The notes under the pieces: model-generated | Seen by the model: only the letters and a program-made list of their open reading frames with translations | Databases searched by the model: none | Told to the model about the DNA's origin: nothing | Origin: Phoma sp. XZ068 | Taxonomy: Eukaryota > Ascomycota > Dothideomycetes > Pleosporales > Didymellaceae | NCBI GenBank assembly: GCA_004835665.1 | Contig: RBKR01000020.1 | Coordinates: forward strand, 372,001-436,000 | Direction: 5' to 3' | Length of the DNA: 64,000 bases | Program-made: the position numbers and the translations under genes | Shown: positions 1 to 10,457 of the stretch, in pieces | Layout of the letters: every line of letters begins with the position of its first letter | How positions within the stretch are numbered: position 1 is the stretch's first letter

Positions 1-509
1 TTGAGGACCATAGCGAGCACCTCCTCGACAGAGAAGCTCTTCTCCTCATCGGCGGAGAAAATGCTGCTCTTGAAGCTGACTGTCTTGCGTCCCGCGGTGT
101 CTGTGACTTCGAGCGCAGGGTATCGTCCGTTGTAAACCTTGACCGCATCGCTGTCGCTGGAGACACCCAGGAGGTGCTTCAGGTTGGGGTATACGTCGCC
201 GGGGAAGCGGGCCTGAAGGGCAATGGCATCGGCGCCGTAGAAGCGCTCGGGGAAGGAACCTTGGGGGAGGGCACCGCTCTTGGACGGCTTGAATGCGACG
301 GCGGAGGTCTCTTTGCGGCGCGAGTCTTTAGTGAGGACAATCTCGAGGGGAATACCGGGCTTGACGAGGGCGGCCTTGATGTATTCAGTGCCCAAATCTA
401 CACCTAGCACTGCCGAGGCGGCGGAGGCGGTCGACGAAAAGAGGAAGAGGAGACCGAGCAGCATGGCTGCGGGCGAGAGGCTGTTTCTCCGGCGTCCTGG
501 AGGCGCCAT
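1..509 (-). CDS. LHS1: ER lumenal Hsp70-family chaperone, LHS1/HYOU1 (GRP170) type, 5' part only
   Basis: About 169 N-terminal residues are present; the rest lies beyond the left edge. The start ATG at 509 is followed by a basic stretch and a long hydrophobic segment (LLGLLFLFSSTASA, about residues 17-30), a convincing signal peptide. Directly after it comes VLGVDLGTEYIKAALV, the phosphate-1 loop region of the Hsp70 nucleotide-binding domain. LGTEYIKAALVKPG followed by PLEIVLTKDSRRKE is the form seen in the large ER Hsp70s (yeast Lhs1, mammalian HYOU1) rather than in BiP, which has GIDLGTTYS. Family role: nucleotide exchange factor for BiP and holdase during protein import into the ER. No intron is seen in this part. 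The C-terminal retention signal and the substrate domain cannot be checked here. Confidence 0.85.
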   Translation of the reverse strand, partial: MAPPGRRRNSLSPAAMLLGLLFLFSSTASAASAVLGVDLGTEYIKAALVKPGIPLEIVLTKDSRRKETSAVAFKPSKSGALPQGSFPERFYGADAIALQARFPGDVYPNLKHLLGVSSDSDAVKVYNGRYPALEVTDTAGRKTVSFKSSIFSADEEKSFSVEEVLAMVL

Positions 510-1153
510 GTTGTGTGAGTGTGGGTGAGGTGCGTTAGTTGTGGTGTGGAGGAGAAAGCGCTCGAGGTGGGATGCCGCGAACAGCGCGGGGGGAGGATGG
601 ATATGAACGCTAGCAACAGTGGCCTCAAGATGCACAAATGTCAAAGAAAAGTGAGAGGGAATCTATCCCAGAGAACAAAAAGGTATCCTGAAGGGCACGG
701 TATGGTGGTACATGCAGCGTGTGGGACACCGTGTTTCGGCGATGTGTAGCTTAAATGATCGTCGGAGCTTCATGACACGCTGGCTCCAACGGCGGTGAAA
801 GGCCACATTGACATCAGGCAAATGCCAACCCTCACGAGTCACAAAAGCAGATTGCATCAATGCTTGTCAAGCTTAGATTGCTAATTGCCGGTGCCTGAAA
901 CACTTTGCGGGACGACGTTTCCTCTTATCTAGTCAAGTCTATCGAGTTCCTGTTGCTTCCTTCGTGTCCTCCAGATGCTCTGACCAATCGGTGGTCTCGC
1001 TTCGCCGCAGCTTCGGCAAGGTCCTCAAAGCTCCATGCTTCTCAACGTTGGGCGATGTGGCACAACGTTGATGAACACAATGTCCTGCTGATCTTTGCAA
1101 TAATGGCTTTTCCTAGGCAGTAATGTTGTGATCTTGATACGAGGGGATCTCGT
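510..1153. other. Intergenic, 644 bp, between an upstream promoter and a sideroflexin 3' end
   Basis: It lies between the 5' end of the LHS1-like gene and the 3' end of the sideroflexin gene, both on the minus strand. It should therefore hold the LHS1 promoter and the sideroflexin terminator. Open frames here are short (under 80 codons) and look random. No repeat or RNA gene was seen. Confidence 0.6.
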
Positions 1154-2436
1154 TCAAATACCACGGTTGAACTCGACCTTACCATCCTTACCACCACGCG
1201 CATGGAACTCAGGCTCCAGCGATGTCGCGCTCACACTCTCCCTCTGCGGGAATGCGCCAAGAGCCAGCGGCAGCGCAAAGATACTCGTAGCAAAGATCAG
1301 GCCCAAGTTGATCGGGGTTGTCATCCGTGGTCTCTGCTTCAACCACTCCGTTTTCTGCAGCCTAACCAAGATCAAAGGCGGCAGCACCATGATCGGTGTC
1401 GCATTGAGCACGCGGCTGACGGCTGTCTCGCCCACTGCAATTGTAGCTGCCTTCTTGCTCTTGCCGAGCGGCTTGACCTCCAGATCGCCAGTCTCCACCC
1501 GCTTCTTCTCTTCATCGGTCAGGACGGGGAAGACAGGAATGCCGTGCTTGATCTCCTCGCCGCGCATGAGGAAGACATTGAGCACACCAGCGAAGGCAAC
1601 AGCGGCGAAGGGTACGAGGCGGCCGGCGATGAGCTTTGCGTTGGGCGAGAGGCTCTTTAGGCGAGGGACAGTGGCATTGAGACCGTAGGCGACACCGCAC
1701 GATGCGCTGACCGCAAGGAAATAGGACTTGGCGATAGTTGCTGTAGAGAGCGGCGTGGCTTTGTTGGCGTTGGAGTAGTTGATGGCGACGTTGAGCGACT
1801 GGTTGGCTACCTGCCAGCCAAGTGTTCCTGCTGTCTGCTCCTGCTTAGCTTCATGCCTGCTTTCCCATCCATGTGTGGCATACCGTGAGGTTGGGTGTGA
1901 GCATGCCACCTGTGACGACCAGGTTGGACAGTACGAAACATGACATGCGAAATGGTAGCAGGACCGGCTCGCCGGTGTCTTCATTGTCATCAGCCTATTG
2001 TTCCACGTTCCCAATGCCGATTGCGCATACCAGGGTGTATTGTGGAATCGATAACCTTCTTCGCGCTCCAGAGCTCAGGCGTCATTTCCCGCACCTTGCT
2101 CGTCTTGTACGCCGTGACGAGTTGTTTGGCATTTTCGAGACCAGCCGAGGATGTGAAGAGAGTTCTGGTAGCAGTGTGTGATTAGTTTTGCGGTCTTAGG
2201 AAGAGTCATAGTCATAGCATGATTGTAGCGTGCGAAAGCAAGAACATGTAAGGCAGGAAAGCAAGCCAAAGGTCGTGGACTCACCACTCCCCGCGTTCCA
2301 AAGTCATATCAATCGTTGCGCAGCTGTCTCACCTCGGGTCTGAAATGTTGGCGGCGTGCTGCACGCGACCCCAGTACGTGGTGAGGTCGTACTGAGAGTT
2401 CGGGAGGTCGCGCGTTCCGGGCAGGGACGAAGTCAT
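1154..2436 (-). CDS. FSF1: Sideroflexin (mitochondrial inner-membrane amino acid carrier), FSF1-like
   Basis: Four exons: 2436-2333, 2164-2031, 1978-1884 and 1834-1154, giving 337 residues. All three introns have GT...AG ends and consistent phases. The sideroflexin hallmark HPDTGEP, followed by LLPFRMSCF, is rebuilt exactly across intron 2. A TAGTLGWQVANQSLNVAINY motif follows intron 3. LMRGEEIKHGIPV and a C-terminus ending VEFNRGI match the family. Known family role: multi-pass carriers in the inner mitochondrial membrane; the human paralog SFXN1 imports serine for one-carbon metabolism. The start gives MTSSLPGTRDLPNSQYDLTTYWGR, the usual short hydrophilic leader. Exon 1 ends ISDPR and exon 2 continues TLFTSSAGLENAK, as in homologs. 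The substrate in this organism is not shown by the sequence. Confidence 0.92.
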
Positions 2437-2881
2437 GGCTGCGAGTATTCGGTCGAGGTAATTGCACCCTCGTTGACCTTGCGCAAGTTAAAATGTAAGG
2501 GTGGTGGTGGATAGCGAAAGCGCACCCGATAACTTCGGTCGCAAACGAATCCGATTAGCTATCGGCGAGGTCGGCGGTGAGCTCGGCAGGGCAAGTGATC
2601 CCGAGCAGCATAGGAGCTACGGAAGCTGCAGCCGTATATAAATATAAATGATTGCAGTTGCTATTCAGACTACGCTGCTATGCTATGCATCTAAGGTATC
2701 TTCGTATTATCCTTCCTGATCAAGTTGATGCGCGTATATGCGCCACGCGTGCGATGTCGCTGATCATCTAGAAACAAAACCACACAAATGGTCAATGCAA
2801 GCTATGTGCAAAACATCGGAGCTAAAACAAAACAAAACGCTTTTCACAGATCAGACCGTAAATGTTGTGGCAATGAGTGCA
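2437..2881. other. Intergenic, 445 bp
   Basis: Upstream region of the sideroflexin gene and downstream region of the next minus-strand gene. It contains an A-rich stretch (AAAACAAAACAAAAC near 2823) and AT-rich sequence near 2636-2650 (TATATAAATATAAATG). I see no gene or RNA. Confidence 0.55.
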
Positions 2882-5560
2882 TCACCTTTTCTTTTTCTTG
2901 TCTTTAGGGTTTTGTGGTGTCTCTCCAAGAATAGCATCGAATGTCCGGCTTGGGTCGCTGCTCGACTGAGGTCGGTTCACAGGGGAGTGAGTGGGTGGCG
3001 CAATGCCCGGAGGGAGGGGGAGAGCCTCCAGCCCGAGATTCATGACGCTGTTGCGCTTGCTCTGGTCGTTGGAGCTGTTCGATCGAGACCGGGCGTGGGC
3101 TGATGAAGGGTCAAGCATGCCAGGCGGGGGAGGCAGAGGTGCAGCAGTGCCGTTGAGCTCCTGCATAGCTGCATTGAGGAGTGTATCGTTTGCAGCCCAT
3201 TCTTGCGCTCTCTTCCAGCAATGCGAGCGTCGGAAAACGCCTTCGACACCATGCTCCACGATATCCGTCGGGAGGCTTACGACCTGAGCACCGCCTTGGA
3301 CACCGAACCATGTTCGTGCTCTTGTCGTGTCTTCGCGGACCCAGGGTACACCACTGCGCGGGACTTCGCACAAGAAGTACTCCACACCTTCGGTGTATCG
3401 TACTCCGGGCGCGTCGACTACCAACATGGGCAATGATTGAATGACCGCATAAATGAAGAGCCACTGTCCGCTGCGGTGCTCCCACAGCTCATCCATGTTT
3501 GAGCCAGACGCTTGCTTTTTCTCGAAAGCGAGGTATGCTTCCAAGAACGGTGTCTGTTGTCGCGCGTCTGCATTGGTAGCACCCTGCAATATCTTGGTGA
3601 GTTCGTCGCTCTTCAGCTTCTTGCCGCGAGCTTTGGCATCCTTCTTCTCGTCTCCAGTAGGATATTCAGGTCTTATACCCTTAAGGTTGGGGTACAGTGG
3701 TAGATCAAACGGAATAGGTGGCTGCACAGGCGGTGTGCTACGATCGTACTCGCTGAGTGCTTTGCGCATAGCGCGGGCATTCACAGACACAAAGCCCATT
3801 CCCTCGTCCTCCACTAGGAAACCATCGGCGGTCCGGTTTGTCAAATTGGCTCGGTCAACAAGCAGATCGTACAGGCTAGAGAGGTCGCGGTACATGTCCC
3901 GCAAGACCAATCGGTTGAGACCATTGGTCGTCAGATTGTTCTTTTTGCTTCGTGCTTTCGGTAGCCACGAGCCGTACTTGTGCTTGTAGTAGTCGATCAT
4001 CCAGCTTCGTGTGCTCATGAACGCAGATCTCCATCTCTTGAAGTTGATCATCTTTCCCTCGCTGGCCATAGCGCTGTTCATGATGCCGGAAAAGATGGCG
4101 GCGAACTCAAAGTCTTTGAGTTTGTGGTTGATGTTGGCCTCTCGGTTGTCCAAGTCCAGAGCAGCGCGAGCCATCCGAGTTCCTGTCTTTGGGCTGATTA
4201 TTTCCCACTTGGGCGACTGTAGGCTCTTGACGTCGTCGTACTTGCCAACAGCGTGTACGAAGCCTTCGGTGTAGAGTGCCATGGAGCGCATCTTCTCGCC
4301 GAGGACAATAGCCTCGATTGTCTTTTCGCGACTCTGCCTAACGTCCGCCATGTTCAGCTCATCTACGTAGCTGTCGAAGCTGGACGCCGCCACTTCGCCA
4401 AACGTGGAACCGTCAACGTTGGAGAAGGCATAGTGGGTCAGAATGTCGGAGATGCGCAGGAAAATGTCGAACATGTCCGAATGTCTTGTGGTAGCGACAA
4501 GAGACTGTCCAATCAGGAAGGCGAAGAAGTTGCGGTACGTCACCAACGTGTCGGTGTCCTTCTGGCTCAGGCGTGGCTCGTGAGGGGTGACGGCATCGTC
4601 CGAGCTCAGGGCGATTGGCATGTACAAGTGCTTCTCGGTGTGGTCGTCCTCGGTTGCATCGCTGAGTGCTCTCGAGCCCTTGGACCCATCAGAGCTGTCT
4701 ATCTGGCTCTGATCAGGAGAAGCAGTGCGCGACGGCTCCTGGCCCAGCTCGGTCGAGACTGGGTGCGACGATCGAACTGGGACTTCATGGGGAGCGATGA
4801 CATCTTCGCTATACAGCGATCCGTGTACAAGGCGGGTGAGCAGTTGTGACGCTGCGTACACAGACGAGTCGATGCGGAAGGAAGGACCCTTGCCCGAGGT
4901 TCGCGGGAAAAGGTACACGAAGGTGTCACCTTGGTCGTCCCAAAGCTCAGGCACCTGTGCTGCCCGTTAGCATTCCACGTGGAACTAGCGCGAACAACAC
5001 GCGCAACGTACCTTCTCGCCGTTCAACAACATCGTCAGATTGTACGGCACCTTGCCCTTGTGTCCAACGATCCACGCAAGCGGGTTGTTCGCACCGCCTG
5101 CGCGGCTAAGGTCTGACATGCTGCCGTTGTTGCCTCCAAACAGCCCACTCTTCCGCCTCAGCTTCTTCAGCTTTCCTTCATTGCCGGGGTCCAAGTTTGG
5201 TGTTCCTGGTCTGCTTCCAAAGCCACCAGGTGACGAGCTGCGCGACGGGGCATCGAGGTGTGGAGGGGGTTCGAGGGGCTCAAGCGCGGGCGAGCCTAAG
5301 CCTACGGGCTGGATGGTGAGCTGGTGGGGAGGTGACTGGCGGTGCTGGGGCGACGGAGGAGGGTATTCGGGCGCTGTGAGGTGCGTCGCAGACTGCTGTG
5401 TCGACGAGGATGCTGCAGAAGAGATGCGGTTCTTGACTTTGCTGAGGCGGCCGCTGGATTCCGACGAAGCCGCAGAGTTGCTATGTTGGGGTTCTGAGGA
5501 GCCACCAAGGGAGAACAAGCTCGAGAGCCGGTGGCTCGACTTCTTCTTGTCACCCATCAT
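2882..5560 (-). CDS. Large conserved fungal protein of unknown function
   Basis: Two exons, 5560-5012 and 4954-2882, separated by a 57-bp GTACGT...CAG intron in phase 0, giving about 873 residues. The N-terminal 150 residues are Ser/Pro-rich and probably disordered, with basic patches (MMGDKKKSSHRL, KLKKLRRKSG). A conserved-looking folded part begins near residue 165 (NPLAWIVGHKGKVPYNLT) and runs through PELWDDQGDTFVYLFPR and a helical stretch to about residue 760. The C-terminus is again Pro/Ser-rich and ends in a lysine cluster (NPKDKKKKR). There is no signal peptide or membrane segment, so it is probably cytosolic or nuclear. I do not recognise a named domain and assign no function. The start could be either of two adjacent ATGs (5560 or 5557). 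The gene model is strong because both exons are long, open and in phase. Confidence 0.8.
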
Positions 5561-6729
5561 TGTGGAGACGTAGAGAAGTTGGAGATGAACGGGCGGAGTG
5601 GATGGGATGGCTCGGCGCCGCTGAAGTTACTATAGTATGCTATACAAACGTAGCATATGGACTATGAAGCAAGACGAAACAACAAACAGAATTCTATGCA
5701 GGGCGGAGCGGCCGCTGCGGATACATGCACTGGGAAGAAAGCGTTATCAGGCTAGAGTAGGGCCTAAGAATGCTATATTTGCTCTCTCATGCCGTCGCAG
5801 ATCCGGGTGGGCGGTGTCGCAGATGGCCAAAACTTCGTCATAGCCTACCCTTGTCGGCAGCAATACGCTAAGCACGGTCGGTCCATTTCTTTGCCACAGG
5901 GTGTGCAGCTGCTCGTCACATGTGGCCCTTCATCGTCAGCTAACCTTGTATTGGCATGGGCCTCAAGCTTTCGACTTCGTATTTGGTAGAATCCTCAGCG
6001 GCCACCGTTTTAGCCCCTTCTTACGACGATCTTCCCGGCCGGCCAAGGGCCGTCGCATTGGGACCTGCGCCTCGCTACATGCATGCAATTGAGCCCCGCA
6101 AGGGTCGCAGTAATGGACCCACGTCGCGGTCATGTTTGCGCTGTTCGATTGACGTTTGAATCGACACGTTCTGTCACTGTCAAGTCTGCGACAGATTCCA
6201 CTTCTCGCCGACAATATGCAGTCTGCACGCGCTTCCAATACTCTTTGTACGAGTATAGGGCTGAAGCGTTGTGCGACTGTTGCTTTTTATACACTCAACC
6301 CACCAACAAAATGGAAAGCATGGACGGAAAGAGACAAGCGCGGTGACGTACACGCTTCCGGCCTTAAGCAGCAGCCTCATGCCATTGACAGGGCGCAAGC
6401 AATTGCGCCTTTCTATGTAGCAGTGAGCGTTATTACCACTCCGGAGTCGCTCTCTTCAAAGGCTTCGAAAACTCACAACGCAATTCAGTCTCATCTGATA
6501 TAAGCCGGACAGCTGAAACAGCGCCTGGTGGCAGCGCACTCTTCTCATTCTTACTGTGGGCGCCCGACGCAGCGCCGCGCACCAGCCACAACGTCCCGGA
6601 ATCGGACGTTGACCCGTTCACGAGCAAGTAGACGCGACGCCTGCACGCAATCGATAGTCCTCCATCTATCCAGCGGTACTCTCCCAGGCAACCGGATTGA
6701 CAGCGGCAAGCAAAAGAAGAATATTGGAA
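5561..6729. other. Intergenic, 1.17 kb, divergent promoter region
   Basis: It lies between two divergently transcribed genes, so it should carry both promoters. All open frames are short and overlap one another on both strands without a family match. No repeat or RNA gene was seen. Confidence 0.6.
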
Positions 6730-8710
6730 ATGACAGCTTTCTCCCCGCACAACATTGCCGGGTCGGCCACGAGCAAAAATAAGCTAATCAATCTCCTGAG
6801 AGGGCACGTCAGCAACACTCCACTCAGCACTTGTTCCTTGCACCGTGCTATTAGACCCTCTTTCAAAATTACGCGGCCCACCATCTCGGCATTGTTCTCT
6901 GCTAACGACAACAACACAGATGGCCGAACCACTCCTTGCTACCGACGCAGTTGCTTGATCGTTCTGCCCATAAAGTGCTCACCAACAACGCCGTAGCTTT
7001 CCCAGCCCTGGAATACGGGACCGATGAGGGAGACCCACGTTTGCGCAAACATCTTGCGTCGTGGCTGACGGCCTTCTTCAAGCCTCAGGATCCTGTTACC
7101 GACGACCGCATTGCGATCTCGGGAGGAGCATCTCAGAACCTCGCAGTTTTGCTGAACGTGTACACTGACCCATCGTATACCAGAAAAGTTTGGTTCGTAG
7201 CGCCGGCATACCACCTATCCTTCCGCATTGTCCAAGATGCTGGATTTCATGACAAGTTCCGTGCTATCCCAGAAGATGATGAAGGTATAGATATCGAGTA
7301 CTTCAAGAAGGAGATTCGGAAAGTTGAAGAGAAAGCGATTAGTGAGGGTATTACTCAACCTGTAAGTGATAGCGGCTCTATGAAATAGCCTGGGTCTCAG
7401 GCTATCCATAATCGAGCTTGCCTCGGAGATGTAACTCACTGCAAATGGTTCACTGACAGTGCGACCAGAAGCACACACCAGCGTCGCGGCCTTGGGCCAA
7501 GGTGTACAAGCATGTCATCTACGCAGTCCCAACATTCTCAAATCCCTCATCCAAGACCATGAGTTTGAGACGGCGTAAGGAGCTGCTACAGGTGGCAAGA
7601 GAGTACGACGCTCTTATCGTTACGGACGATGTCTATGACTTCCTGCAGTGGCCATCAATGGTCACCTCTGAGTCTGAGACAGTGTCAGTACAGCAATCCC
7701 ATATGCCTAGAATTGTAGACCTCGACCGTTACCTTGATGGTGGAGCTGAACGAGATGGCGCCGACGGATTCGGCAACACAGTCTCGAATATGAGTTTCTC
7801 TAAAATCGCTAGCCCCGGATTGAGGTGCGGCTGGTGTGAAGGTACGCCAAAGTTCGTCGCAGGTGTCTCAGCAGCGTAAGTTATGACTCTTACCGACCCA
7901 CTCATGCCACGGCGGCGGAGGGCTATCTTGTGGCTCTCAGCATTTCTATACCAGAAGGCTAGATCCGAGCTTAGTCGTACCTATCACTAGGGCTGACGAT
8001 GGTCTGTCTCATCCGCTATGGACCTGACGACTGACACTGTCAAGGGGATCAACGCATTCAGGTGGTAACGCGAGCCAGTTCGCTTCTACCATCCTAGCGG
8101 AAGCCATGGAGAGTGGTGAGCTCCAACGCCACGTAACGGAGCAACTGCAGCCGGTGTATGGCAGGCGTTATCGCTCGATGGTCAAAGCTATCAACGACCA
8201 TTTAGTCCCCCTCGGCGTCCGCCTTCCCCAGACGGATCGTGAAATCGTCGGTGGGTACTTCATCTGGCTCACTTTGCCGGATGGCATGGAGAGTGACGCT
8301 CTTGTGGAACGGGCTAGAGAGGATGAGAATGTGGTTGTTGCACAGGTACGTACAAGCAGAGCCATGGTCATGGGAACAGCTGATAGTAACATCTATCTAG
8401 GGTGAGCTCTTTGAAGTGAGTGCACAGTCCAACATTAAGGTTCTCCGGCTCACAGACCCAGATCCCCGGTGACAACGACCATTCACGTACGTCTTTCAAG
8501 AACGACATCAGAATGTGCTTTGCAGTAAGTTTTGCTAGCCTTGCACGCTAATCATTACTTACGCGCCCATAGTGGGAAGATGAGGATGCACTGATTGAAG
8601 GCATTGAGCGCCTCGCGAGAGTAGTTCGCACGATGCAACACGAGCAGAAGACCACCGGCAGCTACAAGATCCGACTCCAGGTGGAGCAGGAGGCAAAGAA
8701 CTTCTGGTAG
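6730..8710 (+). CDS. PLP-dependent aminotransferase, class I/II (Aro8/2-aminoadipate type)
   Basis: Seven exons: 6730-6803, 6920-7361, 7469-7875, 8045-8345, 8401-8415, 8462-8524 and 8573-8710, giving about 479 residues. Exon 1 ends INLLRG and exon 2 continues WPNHSLLPT, the family's usual junction, which requires a GC...AG intron (GCACGT donor). Fold-type I landmarks in order: PALEYGTDEGDPRLR, the SGGASQNL cofactor loop, AVPTFSNPSSKTMSLRRR, VTDDVYDFL and SFSKIASPGLRCGW, where K284 is the likely Schiff-base lysine. SGGNASQF and the late Arg in DIRMCFAW, which should bind the substrate carboxylate, follow. Family members transaminate aromatic amino acids, 2-aminoadipate or branched-chain substrates; the exact substrate cannot be read here. 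Exon 5 is only 15 bp (GELFE). Exon 6 could start at 8456 instead, adding two residues in frame. Confidence 0.88.
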
Positions 8711-9856
8711 GCGCGCAGACTTGCCACCCTAAAAGCCGTGGAAAGCACAGCACACGGCGAACGAGCCACAAAAGGCCAAGGGCCATCATTTGCCTTCCTC
8801 AAATTTGTAAAGCGCGTGTTACGGACAGTCCGATAAAGTTCCGGCCGGTGCCTGATCCTTGTGACAGGTCGTTCAAGCCATCACAAATAGCTGCAGGGCA
8901 TATTGGTCGACTGCTTATCCCCGCAATACAAGAGCAATATCGGAGATCGTACCTGACGGCACTGCACCATGATTGGGTAGATACAAAATAAACATGTGTT
9001 TAAGCATAAATGATCTGCGCCGTCCAGCGTCCTCAATTTCATGCCTATGCGCCATGCTTGCTGCGGAGAGCACATTCTTGACAGCCAGCGGCATCCCAGA
9101 CCCGTGAAACATGTTTGTGTTTGCGCTTAACCTCAACATCCTCGTAAGGCACCGAGTGGTAAAGCCATGGGCCGTCAAATTTCCGTTTGAATTAAGGGTC
9201 CTTCCTATTATGTGCGCAACGTGGAGAGACACGCAACCTCATTCAAATGTGGTACAAAGCCATGTGCACAACCGTCGGCGCGCTTCAGTGCGAAAATGCG
9301 GGGTCGTGATTGTTATGAGTGATGCACAAGCCCGAAGCAACGCACAGGATCTGAAGCCACGAATGTTGAGGTGTTGGAGCATCTGATGCGGCCGAGTGAC
9401 ACCCGCAGACGCCCTTCTCTTTTGCGGCGATTCGCAGTACATCCAAGCAAGATCTACCCGGGCCCGTTGCGGGCTCACAACCTGACCGCTGAAGCGCTCG
9501 CAAAGATCTTATTTGCCATCAGCCACTCAGAGCCAGTAGATGGATCTACGAAGAGATTTCGAAACAATCTTTCTGTTTCAGGCCTGGTCTCGCTTGCACG
9601 GTTGTGGCTGCTGCACCAACCAAACCCCTGTCGCGCCAGGCACAGAATCGCCAACATCAACGCGCTCGCGTTCACTGACTGGCCCACGACAGTCTGCTGT
9701 TTCACGCGCGTAGGTGAATTCTGAACAGGCAGGTCTTGTGTACCCTGCTAGCAACGACCCTGGAACAATCTTGAGCGTGGCGCCAGGTCACACAAGGTCG
9801 CATTCCTAGCCTTGTCTCCGAGGCCCCCTATCGGGCAAGGCATGAGGCTCGCCAAC
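8711..9856. other. Intergenic, 1.15 kb
   Basis: Downstream of the aminotransferase. Several overlapping open frames of 60-117 codons exist on both strands, none with recognisable motifs or splice context. I see no gene, RNA or repeat. Confidence 0.5.
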
Positions 9857-10112
9857 ATGGCCACCGGGCCTCCTCATTATGAGGTGGAAGACAGTGACGA
9901 AGAGGCGTTCGGATCAGAGAGAACGCAAGAGTATGGTGATGAAGGAACAGCGAAGCGGTGGTATCACACCGCGGAAGCAGGTATAAAGTGGGCATTATCG
10001 GCTGGGCACAATGGGTCGAGCACTGCAGAGCGAAGAAGTCGACCCGTCTATTCGAAACTTGAAACAAGGAGCCCTGACGAACTTGATTGGCGCGACCCCA
10101 ACGATACTATTG
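9857..10112 (+). CDS. Possible short acidic protein or first exon (uncertain)
   Basis: An open frame from the ATG at 9857 encodes about 85 residues. It starts MATGPPHYEVEDSDEEAFGS and ends SPDELDWRDPNDTI, where a good donor (GTAAGT at 10113) follows. The composition is acidic and protein-like, but I do not recognise a family. Reading through the donor, the frame stays open to 10435 but becomes low-complexity and hydrophobic. The only nearby acceptor with a following frame (about 10190) gives an unconvincing tail. It may be the first exon of a small gene ending upstream of the glucanase, or part of the glucanase 5' region. The position just upstream of a highly transcribed-looking gene makes a chance frame plausible. 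Confidence 0.25.
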
Positions 10113-10457
10113 TAAGTCATTACCTTCATTACTGGGTACTTATACAATGTGGCCGCCCTCCCGGCTTCACCTCTTCACGCAGGCGCATTGTCAGCTCGCA
10201 ACATTGTGTTGCTCAACTTCAATTCTTATTGTTCTTCATCATTCTTTTATTGAAGAACACTATTCCCATACCCTTCCCTTCCATCATTTTCGTTGCTGAG
10301 CAACTCACCGCATACTTATTCCTACCTTCTCTCATTCCTGAGCCATCCTCAGATCACTGCCACGCGTCTTTTGCAGGTCAACTGACGACAAAACTCATAG
10401 CCTTCGCGCTCATTTCGATCTTTCCAACTACCTAAAAAGAAAACTCACATAGCCATC

